Below are positions 41,101-51,724 of a stretch of 64,000 nucleotides of DNA, in pieces. Under the pieces are notes generated by a model, which made no database searches, was not told where the DNA came from, and worked only from the letters and a program-made list of their open reading frames with translations. This DNA comes from Syngnathus acus. Its lineage: Eukaryota > Chordata > Actinopteri > Syngnathiformes > Syngnathidae. The DNA lies in contig NC_051091.1 in assembly GCF_901709675.1 (NCBI RefSeq), positions 6,978,967 to 7,042,966 on the forward strand. Direction: 5' to 3'. Position 1 is the first letter of the stretch. Every line of letters begins with the position of its first letter. The position numbers and the translations under genes are program-made.

Positions 41101-44100
41101 ACCTGACCAAAGAATGTTCTCCCCACCGTGACTCCTTCTGCATTCCTGGACCTGCCCCCTGTGTCCCTCCCGCCTCCGTCTTGGCCAGGTGCTATCTGTG
41201 CCATGGATTGAGCATGGTGGCACCATCTGGAGGGCATGGTCCCATAGCCCTCGCTGGCCCTTCTCTGCTGCTGCCCCCGCCTGCTCCTGTCCCCCAGAGG
41301 GCTGCCCCAACGCCAGCCCCCCCATGGCCCCCCTCTGCCATCCCAGCGCAGCCACTCTGCCACCGGTGCCACGCTTCGAACGAAGAGCCCCTTCTGCGCT
41401 CGCTCTGCCACCCCTCCGCCGGTACTCCTCGCCCCGCTAGTGCTCTGTTGCCTCTCACTTTGCTCGGACCTCCGAGCCCCGAGATGCTACTTTTCTCTCC
41501 ATGGTCCGATTGCTGTGATCTCAACGCTTCTCTGACGGTCTGTACTGCAGCACCCACACTCTGCAGTGCTGTGTGGCTGGCTTAAAGAGACAGAGACCCC
41601 AGCATGCGATATCAACGTCATTGTACGACACATACCGGTTCTCCTCCTCCTCCTCCTGCTCCTTCCAGCCTTCACCTTCTTGCAACCTGTTTTTTATTCA
41701 TTCTCATCCTCTCTTTGCAATCCAGTTTCATAGGTCCAATAGGCATGTAAGATCTTGTTGGATGGGCGATTACCGATACCATGTATCGGTATCGGGCCGA
41801 TACACGGTTTTATATCGAGGCACTGGCCGCCCTCTTGTGGTGTTTTTACGATGAACTAAAGACATACATCTTTGACAGATGCCTGATAAGATGCAATTTA
41901 TGTAACTTACATGCATGAAAATAGAAAAAGATAATAGAAAAAGGGCATTCATTTCATGCATTTCAAAAGGAAAATGCTTTAATGCAATATAAAGGTATTT
42001 TAGAAATGATTTGAAATGTTTCATCATTATTGACATTTTTGATTTGATGCATCAAAAGTACTAGTAGTATCGGTACTTGGTATCGGTATGAGTGACTACT
42101 CAAGAGTCGTTGGGAACCACTGAGTTAAAGGTTCCGCCGTTATTTTAATTTCACCTGTGCTCCCGCTGTTTATTACAATCACAAAGCTTTAAGGTAACAT
42201 TTTCTGAGGAGTGTCTTTGCTTTGTCCTTCTGCAGTCGCACTATGCAACTGCCAAGGGCAATCTAAATATAGACTGCCTGAAGGTCTTTCCTGTGTGCAG
42301 GGCACGGTGGCAACAAGGTCCTGCTCCTTATACCATGTCTCTCATCTCCTAACCTCAATTTGTCATCACAATCATAAATCCAAACTCCACTGCATGATGG
42401 AAACTCTTGTACTGTTTAATATTCGTTTGGAAAAAGACCTGACAGTGAACACATGAACCATAACAGATGTTAAATGGGGTCAGTTAGAAGGATGATGGTC
42501 TTTCTTCTTCAGTCAGCATTTTCTTTCCGACTGAAGACTCATTAGCTCAAGCGGAATGTTTTTAAGAAGACTTTGATCGGGACAAGACGTTTGTGAGCCA
42601 TTGAACAGAAGCTTCTTTTGAGGGTTGCTTCCACCGTGAATGGCGCATTGTGGAAAACCAATGTGGAACAGATGAGAGAATTGACCCAAACAAGGCCTGT
42701 ACTGTAGACCAAAAGAGACCAAGGAAGAGATGGACTGAAAAATGAAGACTACTCAACATTTGTTCAGGTGCTCCAAGAACACGCTGTCACAAATGTACAC
42801 TGTTTACCACATGTAGAGCCAACTTCCGGACTCCATGGGAATTATTAGGAATTGCGTTGCGCCACAAATTAGGCCTGGTTTTCAGAACTCTAAAATGTTG
42901 CCTACTCTTTTTCCATTTAATTGGCAAGTGTGCCAGGGGAGCTTTAGCCAAATTGACAAGCATGCTAAAATAGATTTGCCCAGCACAATAAAAATCAAAA
43001 AACTTTATAATGTCAGTCAACATACAGTACAAGTAGTGCAGGTAGCTGCTAAATGGTGCCACAACAGCACGGTCGGCCTCAAAGCCTTAATTAAAACCAA
43101 ATGTGACATCTGACTCGTCAGCCATGCCTGTAATCCCAATCCCTCCATCCATCAGACATAATCCCAGGCAGGAGACACATAGCAGGGATTAAACTGGCTG
43201 CCAACCTGCCCCCCACCCCCTCCCCTCGCTCCCAGGCTTTTCAGATGCAGTGTAAAGTCATGTTAAAAACAAGATAGCCATCGGTTCTTCTTGATAATAT
43301 CTGAGACAACATTGAGAAACCACACATGCAGAAAAGCGTAAAGCGTAAACGGGCAGACGGAGTGAAGGACAGGACAAAATAAAGAAGTATCACGCGCATC
43401 ACAAAATGATTGTTTTTGCTTGCAGGAACTCCCAACTCCATCCCTGTTATTTCATGGGTGTAGTTGAAAGTAGATCATGTGCGCATGCATGGGCAGTTTC
43501 TATTTTAGTCCAGAAATGGCGACTTTTAAATTACCCCGTATTTCTGCACATCTAATGCTTTGTGAGAATACGCTGCAGAGTGAGTGGACCTTTTATTCTT
43601 AGGGTCAGCAGCTGGAATTTTAACTGCAAACGATAAAAGTATTTAAGTTTTTTTGTGTGAGCGTTCCAAAGAAACTCATGAACGGTGGTAATCTTTCTGC
43701 TCTCGCTTCACTGGGCGGCCACTCGCTGATGGAACATTAAATCAGACAGCCCTGCAGTGCTGCGGACCTCCTCGCTAGGCTTTGCTCGCATTCTATATTG
43801 TAACCCTTCTGACTCGCATCTTACGCTACTTTTTGTCTATCATCCCTTTTATCCTTTTTCTCTACAACTATTTTAAAATCTATGATACTGCTTCAATGGA
43901 TGATAAAGCAAAAATCTCTTTATAGATGCATATAATAGGTCCTTTTGAAAGGCTAAATCTATTATTGCACACTGCTTGCAAACATGTCTACCAAAGCAGC
44001 CAAAACCACTGTGACCTAGTTGGCTTGACCGAGGCAGTACAGGTGTTTGTGATGTCAGCAGTAAGCACGTGACCCCGGCAGAACACTTCCAACATATTCA

Positions 44101-45367
44101 CCAGGCTGCAAATAAATAGGCCCCATTTTAAATGCTTCTTTCTGGAATGCATAAGACAACACATCGCTCAAGATGACAAAACCAGCATTTTTTTCCCTTT
44201 CGGTCTTTCTCTTGAAACAAGAGCCGTAAATCCTGGAGTGAGAACAAGGAGGCAAAGCTGGAAGGACAAGATAATGAGCTTTCCATGGGTAAATGTTGGC
44301 AGCATCTGTGGAGCAAAATGTCAGCTACCACAACAACTTGTACTCCCTTTGTGAGATGGGAGGCTGCGACTACTCATACTGGAGTATGCACACATTGGAT
44401 ATCCATAAAATGTGCAACATTTGAGGTCGTTAAAATGCCTATTTGTATATGGAAGGACTTTTGAGCATGCAGTCAAGGTCTGGCTACTACTACGCTCTTT
44501 GTCCTTGCAAATGGGTGGACTAGTAGAACAACTATGGGCACACTAGTAGAGAGTCCATTGTTACTAGAAGTGTGGTAAAATTGTGCACAACCACTCTACT
44601 GTGGCAAAAGCATACACATACATATTGGAGTACTCACATTGACACTCGAGGGCCTGTGCGGTGATCTGGCGGCTGCAAGCGTCACACCAGTCCTGCGTAA
44701 CTGCCTTGGCTTCGAACCGGTGTCCTGCGCCCTTGTCGACCGTCAGCTGGAGTTCGGACGCCCGCGGAAAGATGGCCCAGGCCTCTCTGCGGGGAGGCTC
44801 GGTGCGGGCCAACCTCACCACTCCGGTCCTGCCTTGTGTGAGCCGGTCCAAAGGAAGACCCCCGCTCTCGTTCCGGGAGGACCCCGAGGTAAAAAAGCTC
44901 TGGTGTGCAACCTCTTTGTTGGTATGCTCCCGTCCGCTGTGCAGATGCTGCCGGTGCCGCGCAGCAAGCGACGTGCTGTTCGTGACATCGACGGGGGAAC
45001 GCTGGAGCGCAGCCTCCGCGTTGCGGTCCTGAGTGTCTCCCCGCACCGGGGAGCGCCAGTCGGAGCGCACGCCGCTGCCTTGTTGCCCGGCTCGGTCCGG
45101 GCTACGTGGCGAAGCGGGTGCAGACGAAGCTCCCCGGCACCCACCGACTGTCGTATCAGCCGCTGATCCTGCAGGCAAATGGCACGTTCCGGCTTGATTC
45201 GCAGCGGTGACGGAACCGCATCTCCTCAACATCATTTTCTCCCAGGAAGACTTCCTCGGAAGGGTGATTTTCTTCCTACTGGCGGCCGGTTTAAAGACTC
45301 GGAGAAGCGGTTCCGAGTCCAGTCTGTGCTGGGCCGGGTGTTGGCCCACCACACTCGCAGAAGCCAT
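27754..45367 (-). CDS. rassf5: Ras association domain family member 5, long isoform (RASSF5A/NORE1A type)
   Basis: Six coding exons: 44638-45367, 34459-34580, 28826-28939, 28320-28623, 28128-28243 and 27754-27897, giving 509 residues. RASSF5 binds GTP-loaded Ras and Rap1 and, through its C-terminal SARAH helix, the Hippo kinases MST1/2. The start MASASVVGQ parallels human NORE1A (MAMASPAIGQ), in strong ATG context. Residues 1-215 are a low-complexity, basic and Ser-rich leader, longer than in human (418 residues in total). The C1 zinc finger is complete: His216, Cys228, Cys231, Cys242, Cys245, His250, Cys253 and Cys261, split between exons 1 and 2. The RA domain (about 327-460) includes DGSYTGFIKVHL, RTSFYLP, LHISSTTTT and LSFVLKENETGEVE. 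SARAH (463-509) starts WHAFSVPELQNFL. A CpG-rich region surrounds exon 1. RASSF1 and RASSF3 were considered; the RAPL exon and synteny favour RASSF5. Confidence 0.95.
28045..28058 (+). promoter_or_regulatory. CTCF-like motif in rassf5 intron
   Basis: The site reads CCACAAGATGGCAG, one base from the CTCF core consensus, in the short intron before the SARAH exon. It may be fortuitous or repeat-borne. Confidence 0.4.
28940..32024 (-). other. rassf5: rassf5 intron between RAPL exon and shared exons
   Basis: This 3.1-kb intron contains poly-T (29050-29070), an AT dinucleotide run (29631-29647) and a retroposon-like tail at 29196-29250. No additional exon was recognised. Confidence 0.7.
29196..29250 (+). 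repeat. retroposon 3' tail-like fragment
   Basis: The string GTGAAAGTGCTATATAAATA followed by AAGATGTATTGAAATG resembles the common 3' tail of fish LINE/SINE retroposons, where GCTATATAAATAAA precedes short repeats. No body of the element is identifiable upstream. This is a recognition by eye only. Confidence 0.45.
32172..34458 (-). other. rassf5: rassf5 intron 2 and RAPL promoter region
   Basis: This 2.3-kb intron of the long isoform also serves as the upstream region of the RAPL-type first exon. A 263-codon plus-strand frame (31863-32654) crosses the RAPL exon antisense and is not supported as a gene. No CpG island is obvious, in contrast to the long-isoform promoter; this would suit a tissue-restricted promoter. 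Confidence 0.6.
34146..34164. repeat. (GT)n microsatellite
   Basis: A short GT dinucleotide run sits in rassf5 intron 2. Confidence 0.9.
36627..36640 (-). promoter_or_regulatory. CTCF-like motif in rassf5 intron 1
   Basis: Read on the minus strand the site is CCACAAGGGGGCAG, one base off the CTCF core. Confidence 0.4.
40919..41237 (-). CDS. candidate alternative first exon within rassf5 intron 1 (unrecognised sequence)
   Basis: Inside intron 1, a GC- and CpG-rich block of about 600 bp carries an open minus-strand frame. It ends at a good splice donor (GGCAG then GTATGA, at 40918). From the ATG at 41237 to the donor is 106 codons plus one base; a second ATG is at 41204. Phase 1 at the donor is what rassf5 exon 2 needs, and joining would give Asp before CTYTCHLEC. 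The C-terminal half is basic and serine-rich: RRLGRLLKRLPKSRSWSDGL, then RRSASNGSLLP. I do not recognise it. An acceptor-like CTTTGGTCAG near 41105 would allow an internal exon instead. The product would carry only the second half of the C1 finger. It may equally be a GC-driven open frame. Confidence 0.35.
41769..42090. mobile_element. small inverted-repeat DNA transposon (MITE), probably hAT-like
   Basis: The left end (ATTACCGATACCATGTATCG) and the right end (42067-42090, GTATCGGTACTTGGTATCGG) are approximate inverse complements, about 320 bp apart. GATACC/GGTATC-rich termini of this kind recur in small fish DNA transposons. No clear target duplication could be defined, so family and exact limits are tentative. 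It carries a CTCF-like motif (minus CCACAAGAGGGCGG, 41827-41840). Confidence 0.6.
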
Positions 45368-46449
45368 CGCGACTGCTAAGTGCTTAATGTGTCTGGCGTG
45401 TTGTGCTCCTTCCGTGCCTTGAATGTTGACTCGACTCGCGCCTGACGCCAATGAGTCCCCGTGACGTCACCAGCCTCGTACAGTTTTTCACAACCTGCGG
45501 GCGCGCTCGCAAAGCAAAGTGAATGCGCTCCGATCAAAAGTGGACTATAATAGGACAGCTCTGACTGAACCATGCCATATTTTCTTCAAATTAAATATTT
45601 TGGCTACCAATTAGACCAATGCACAAGTAATCAAACAATAACTTGCATATGGTTGGTATTCCATAATTTCCCACGGACATAAACAGACTCACAAATTCAT
45701 AAAGGACATTTAAATAAGCAGAGACTAAGTATGAAACTTATGACATTTTGTTCTCCGAGCTGCACATAAACACCCCCAACATTTTTTTTTTTTTAAAGAT
45801 TAACATTTCAGAACATAGTGAGTCATAATCACAGAAGCGTTCATGGAAACTCAAGGGGGCATTAAATATGTATTTACTTTCACTTTTCTTATATTGACAA
45901 AATTACCCCCTAGAACAAATAAGAATGAAAGCTACTCGTGCAACAAATATTAAAATACGGTAGACTCACTGATGTACAATTGAAGCGTTTGAAAGAGTAC
46001 ATTATAGCCTGACATCATTTAAATTAACAAAATATCCTTTTGTGAGTAAGTACCCTGTTTTTCTTGTGCAGATAACATAAAAAACAATAGTACTACTTGC
46101 TACATGGAAACACAGGGACAAACTAGAAAACGACTTCAAATGAAAACTACTGAAGTGGCTTTGATTGATCAATCACATTGTGTGCTTCAAGTAAATAAAA
46201 CATCATGGAAGATTGATCATTTTGGTTTGATAGTGAGATGGAAAACTTCTGCTTCTTCGAGGTATAGGGATGTATTACGCTGGCAACCCAAAAAAATCCC
46301 TCTGTGGTGTTTTGCCCCCCAACTGTGAATCTTATCTCTTAATTGGTTCACAATCTGCTGTCTTCAGCTCCCCTTGCAGCAGGCAGTCTTTGATAGCATC
46401 ACAGCAGTCATCCCGCAAGCCTTCACCAGGCAATTAAAACGAGGCGCCG
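45368..46449 (-). promoter_or_regulatory. rassf5 long-isoform promoter and ikbke 3' flank
   Basis: The first 150-200 bp above the rassf5 ATG (to about 45530) are CpG-rich and should hold the 5' UTR and core promoter. The remainder, up to the ikbke stop codon at 46450, is AT-rich and should include the ikbke 3' UTR. I found no clear minus-strand AATAAA in it. The two tandem genes are only about 1.1 kb apart. Confidence 0.55.
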
Positions 46450-49400
46450 TCACAGTGTGGCGGGCCGGCTCAAGCTCGGCCTCGCAGCCACTGCGGAGTT
46501 CACCGCTTCTAGACTGCGGAAAAAAAGAAGGATATGCCGTACGCTGAAATAAATCAGTACATTAAGCGCGGTGGCGTTTACTGACCTCTCAATAATAGCG
46601 TTGCTACACTGCAGTTCCTGGACCAGAGTTTCCATTTCTTCCTTTAGGTGGTACATTCTGGAACAAAGATAGACGTGTTAGCATGCCAACTATATGTCAT
46701 CTACATTTGTACAGATGGACAAGCATACAGACTTGGACACCATTTGTTCCTTGTCCCTAAGCGGTATTTCCTGCTGCTGCGGTCCTGCTCTGCTTGGCTG
46801 TAGCGTGACCAAGATTCTGTCCAGAGTCTATGTTGCATTCAAACAAGTCAAAAAAAAAGAATTACAACCGAAAAATAGTCACGAAAAATATATATCAAAT
46901 ATAAAATAGTAAAATGAGGTCAAATTCCACACGGGCAATTTTGCCATTCATTGTGACAATTATTTTTTTCCACTAAATCGAATAAACCTCTGAAATGAAA
47001 CTATACTACATTCACGCACAACAAAATAGTTTTCATTGATACTGACAAGTAGCCACAGGTTCCGACTCACTTTGTTTTGGTGCTGCTCCGTTATCTCAAG
47101 ATCAGCCACCATGCCTGTGCTGAAGGAACTGAAGTCCTGTAGATGGTTCTGCATTTCTAGTAAAACTCTGCAGACATAGTAGGAACATTTTATAAATACT
47201 TGCCTCTTTTTGAAATGATTCAAACGTGTCATGTCTGTTAACAACACTTTTCTCAGTGGTGTGTCAAATTCAGAGAACCTTTATTTTCACTTTACGGGGA
47301 CTTTAAATGTGTATTGACCAAAAGGTTCTGTCTAAAGTGACGCTAATATGGGCCAAGGTGAAGAATTTAGTTCTGTGGTTGAAACATGCTCTGACCTGCT
47401 CCATGTCCGAGTGATGTCCAAGAGATCCTTGTACTTTGGAACACAGTTGTCTCTGGTGAGAGACTTGACCCGCTTAATGTGGGAGGACAGGTGGATTCTA
47501 GCAAAGACGATGAGAAGCAGGTGAGACGAAAAAGTTCTCAGGCAGGGAGGGCGGCTAAGTGTGACACATACTTTTCAAACTTGTGAATTTGTTCATCGTT
47601 GTATAACAATTCTGTGGAGAAAATAACAAGTCAAGTTGGGCCAACAGGAATATGGATGTGAAGTTCAGAGACGCGTACATACTGCCTGCGAGTCTGTCTT
47701 TACGGTAAAGCTGATGAATGGCCACGATCTTTTGAAGAAGCATCTGCATTTTCTGACAGCTGGTGGAGACGAAAGATAAAAAGTTAGACCAGCGTAAAAT
47801 GGCAACTTCCTGCTTTGTACCTTTTATCACTGTTGAGGGTCTCGGCAAGCTTGGCCTGCTCTATCTGGAAGCGATCCAGGCGGTTCTGAAATTCCCGAAT
47901 GCCTGCGGCGTACCCGGGCAGGTGCTCATTGACCTGCAAGGATGACGACGGCGACATTGTGTCATGAATCACGTCAGCTTTACTGGGCTTAATATTGTCT
48001 CCCTCTCCAGCCAAACCAAAATAGGTCAGACCCGAAGACATATTTCCCTCGTCTTTAATCTGAAACTAGTCCGAACATTTCCGGTGACCCAATTTAAGCT
48101 AAGCGCCTCATGGCATTGCTTACCTGCTGCAACCTGTCACTCTTATCAGCTGCACCCTGGTTTTCCGAAGCGAGGTGATCTCTTGGTCATAGGAAAGACG
48201 TGAGAGGAAAACGTTAGGATGGGAGGGGGACATTTTTTTTTTATTTTGCTCAGTTTGTGTGCAAGCGGACTCACAGGGTGCCGATCCTGTGTTGTAAGCC
48301 GAGGCAGGACTTGAGTCGAATGCTGATTTGGGCAATACTGTGCATAGCTTCCCCACACTCCCTGCACAACTTCATCCTGAAATACAGTCGTCGTGTTTAT
48401 TTGTGCTTTCTGTTTGTCACTACTTTTATTTGAAATTCCGGTTTGGGGTCACGATTAAGAACAAGAATGCTCCTCACATGTAACTGTAATATCCCTCCAG
48501 TAACAGCTCTCTGTGAGAGTGCAGCAGTTGTATCATCCTCAGATATTGGTGGACCACTCCAACTATTAACTTCAATATCATTAGAAAGGGAAAGATAACA
48601 ATGACTTGATGAAGTGTTTCTCTTCCCCATGTGGCAAGAACGTAACGAATAACAGCGGCGCTACCTTGGTGAAGTTGTAGTCGGCCATGACGTCAAACTT
48701 GGCCGGGATGATCGGCGTCTCTGCTACAGATGGGATACATGCATGTGAAAGTTATTGACATATACTTGCATATCAATTTGCAGACTGTAGCAGACAATTA
48801 TAGTGATGTGCTGTAAATCAAAGTGCGTCTTACGTTCCTTGAAGGGGAGGCTGCTGTTTGCTTCTAGCCCGTGACTCAGCAGGATGAGAGGCCGTGCAGC
48901 TGTCGTGTGAGGGAGGTTGACCACCTTCATGCTGCCCTCTAGTGGGAGCTCATGGCCCAAGTAGAGCAGCTGCTGGTGCTGGACATCCATTCCAGTCTGC
49001 ATGGCCACCTCCTCAAAGAAACCACTCACCCTAGGTAGATGGACAAAACCAAGAACTGTTATGGCTATCCAACACAAACAATCGTGTGTTGTTAAAGAAA
49101 CTTTGGAGCAGGCTCACGTGTTGTAGTGATGCATGTAAACACAGTGCGCCATAGCCTGCTGGAGAGCAAACAGGTGCACCGGCTGTCGTTGCAGGATGTC
49201 CGTCGTGGCCGTGAAGAACTGGTCGAAGCCCCAACACCTCTCCTGGTCTACCTCAAGTATACCGGCAAGTACGGGAACCAGATGCATCTTGAGACCCCTA
49301 TAGAGACATTAAAAATTGACATGGGTTGAGAATGAAGAAAAGCATCATAACCACAATGATTTTTTTATGAATCATACATGTTATTTAAAATAACAACCAA

Positions 49401-50805
49401 GTTTCAATATTCAGGGACGTGACCTACTGTGACAGTTGGCAGCTGTCTGGCAAGGATGAGCTCCATTCTATTGGGCCGTTATCGACCCGCTGCAATCCAG
49501 AAATGGCCCCCGTCGGTTTCCCCGTGGTGATTTTGTACCTGCACAACAAATCGCAAGTTAATAACAATAACTTAAACAAGTGTTGGCATTATTTATGACT
49601 TTACATGGTCTGCTTGTCCCTTCGAGGCCCCCTGAACGGCATGAAGGGGAGAGACCCCGTGGCAGTGTGGTAGAAGGTCACCCCGACGCTCCACAGGTCC
49701 ACGCTCACTCCGTAGGACTTCTGGTGGTGCGAACGGAGCACCACACGCTCATACATGTCTGGGTGCTGTACATAAACAAAAGTGGACGAGAAAAATATGG
49801 CTGAGGAGTGAAATAAAACTTTGTTGGTGCGTTAATCATTTTGCCCAGAAGAGGTCACAAATGTTTCAAGTTACTTACAGATGAAAACAATGAGACAAGT
49901 TAGAAATGACTGGCAGTTCAAACAATCGTTGTAAATCTTATTTCTGCTGCACACCAATATCACACACAGCTCCTTTTACTGAGATTTCCTACCAGATATT
50001 CTTCAGTTCCATAGATGGACACAAACTTCTCATCATCCTCTAACTCTCTCGCTGCTCCAAAGTCAGTCAGCTTATAGACCGACTTGCCGTCCTCGCCCGT
50101 CTGCCGCATTATGTTGCCGGGTTTGATGTCCCGATGCACCACGCCGTTCTCACGAAGGTGGTTCATTCCCTGCACTAAAATAGAATGGGAGGGGGCACTG
50201 AAGGGACAAAGGATCCCGTGTACATTGAATGACATGACAACTTTCACCTACCAACACATTGCAATACAGTGAGAAACTCCGTCTCAGACAAGCCAAAAGC
50301 ATTTTCTGGCTCTTCAAGCAGGTTGAGCAAACTTCCCCCTGAGCAAAATTCCATGACAAGGACCTTCTGTTTGGATAGCAGCTGCAAAAGAGAACAACTC
50401 CATTTGGCATTTCATGTTTAACTTCTCCAGTTTTCACAACGTTCGATTACATGTCCCTGCATGAAAGGGGAGCCTTACCTCCTCCACAGCGTACAGCTTG
50501 ACAATGTTCTTGTGGTTGAGCTTCCTCAGCATGTCAAACTCTCTCATCTGGACCTCGGGTGTGCGATTGTAGCTCGCCAAGTTGAACACCTTGACGGCTA
50601 CCAACTCACCCGTCCGCTAAACAAATGACATCATACACACAATAGTAACAAAAGGCCAATAGAGATATGGAGATGAGGTAAACAAACACGTGTATTGAAA
50701 AAAACAAGAGGCTACCTTATTTCGAGCCTTGTAGACGCAGGCAGTCGCCCCTTGACCCAGGACATCCTGTAAGGACCACAGGTAGCTAGGGGTGCTTGCT
50801 GTCAT
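46450..50805 (-). CDS. ikbke: Inhibitor of NF-kappa-B kinase subunit epsilon (IKK-epsilon)
   Basis: Twenty coding exons: 50716-50805, 50479-50616, 50252-50381, 49993-50174, 49605-49765, 49428-49538, 49118-49297, 48834-49030, 48665-48720, 48478-48569, 48275-48376, 48124-48181, 47821-47933, 47683-47759, 47572-47611, 47396-47497, 47071-47167, 46733-46827, 46586-46657 and 46450-46513. They give 718 residues (human 716). IKK-epsilon phosphorylates IRF3/IRF7 downstream of RNA and DNA sensors. Visible: [23 protein letters not shown] lysine 39; HRDIKPGN with Asp135; LTDFGAARE with Asp157; and activation serine Ser172 in [13 protein letters not shown] ubiquitin-like and helical scaffold region follows, ending IIESLEAVNS. 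TBK1 is excluded by synteny and by the C-terminus. The acceptor at 48569 and donor at 46733 were chosen for phase; the latter (AA then GTCTGT) is weak. The start ATG lies just inside an acceptor (TGTCAG), so a non-coding exon 1 lies upstream. Confidence 0.95.
48932..48945 (-). promoter_or_regulatory. CTCF core motif inside an ikbke coding exon
   Basis: On the minus strand the site reads CCACTAGAGGGCAG, a perfect match to the CTCF core consensus, overlapping codons for Pro-Leu-Glu-Gly-Ser. It may be coincidental with coding constraint. Confidence 0.4.
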
Positions 50806-51718
50806 CTCTCTGACATGGCAGCATAAAATAAACATAAGAAAAATGGACACAAGTTAGTTACTTAATCGTTACAGTGAATACAAAAGATAGTTTAGGAAGA
50901 GTGATTTCTCTTAGTCATGAGAAAATGTCAACCAGAACTTTTCTACAACTCATTTCAATTCCATGATCTTTATTAGCTTAGCAGGAATGGCAGATTCTAT
51001 TTATATTGTACAGCTCAGTAGTGTCAGCAGTCGTCCGTCTCCGAAAAGTGCTTGTAAATCGATATGGACTAAAAACATCCGTTGAAGAATAAACCACACC
51101 TGAATGGTTGAATGTCTACGCTGGCTGCTGCTGCGGAATTTTCTTTCCTTCGTTTATGAGCAAAACGTTTAGTATTTTTATCTCAAAGCGGTGTTGCTAA
51201 CCACATTTCACTGTTTCGACTCTTGGAGGAAGTGTCTGCTCGCTGCTATGGTTCAGTTTTGATTGCGGAAATGAAGCTGATTATGCGAACGTCAACTATT
51301 TCAAACAAGCGACACAATGTCCAAATGTTTGTTCTAAGCGAAAAAAAATCGGATGATGTGGACTTTAGAGAAAACAGATGCAAAGATTCAACAATTTATT
51401 TCGCGAGAGAAAATAGCTCGCCCCGTGGGTTAAAATGGGAAATCACAATATTTGCAATACCAATATTAAAACATGCAATATGTTTTAAAATAGTTTATTT
51501 GAAATCACTTTTGTTTATTTTCAAATAATTAAACGCTACGACAGCAATATCCCCTAAGTGCTGGAGTCGGGCGAGGTGGCTTCTGGGAGTTGTAGTTAAA
51601 GTGCTCAATGTTCATTTTACAGCACTGGTGGTTGTTTTATACAGTACAGAAAGCTACTCAAAAAAACTGTCAGTTTGAACACAAAGACAATACAAGTCAA
51701 AATTCATAGCAAGCAATG
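50806..51718 (-). promoter_or_regulatory. ikbke: ikbke upstream region: intron, non-coding exon 1 and promoter
   Basis: About 900 bp separates the ikbke coding start from the likely 3' end of srgap2. It must contain an untranslated first exon and the promoter, because an acceptor directly precedes the start codon. The limits of exon 1 are not clear. The best promoter signal is the ZNF143-type motif at 51578-51597. Confidence 0.55.
51578..51597 (-). promoter_or_regulatory. ikbke: ZNF143/SBS-type promoter motif upstream of ikbke
   Basis: The minus strand reads AACTACAACTCCCAGAAGCC, nearly identical to the conserved SBS element (AACTACAATTCCCAGAATGC) bound by ZNF143, which usually lies near transcription starts. 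It lies about 770 bp upstream of the ikbke start codon, between the ikbke first-exon region and the srgap2 3' end. Motif identity is seen; the role is inferred. Confidence 0.7.
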
Positions 51719-51724
51719 TTTATT
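51719..51724 (-). terminator. srgap2: candidate srgap2 poly(A) signal
   Basis: The minus strand has AATAAA here, followed within 20-40 bases by a GU-rich stretch (TTTTGACTTGTATTGTCTTT). It would give a 3' UTR of about 2 kb. Other minus AATAAA hexamers lie upstream (for example near 53266 and 53212), so shorter forms are possible. Confidence 0.5.

Larger units (their letters stand above)
34581..44637 (-). other. rassf5: rassf5 intron 1 (long isoform)
   Basis: This 10-kb intron splits the C1 domain. It contains a GC-rich island with a possible extra exon (40919-41237), a small inverted-repeat transposon (41769-42090), a tandem 14-bp repeat (CAAGGTTTAAAGGT, about 39674-39703) and a CTCF-like motif (36627-36640). 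The remainder shows no recognisable gene. Confidence 0.75.

Noticed and set aside
41181-41585. 134-codon Pro/Ala-rich plus-strand frame in the rassf5 intronic island
   Set aside because: Its composition follows GC content. It lies on the strand opposite to the gene and has no donor or homology. The minus-strand frame has the better splice evidence.
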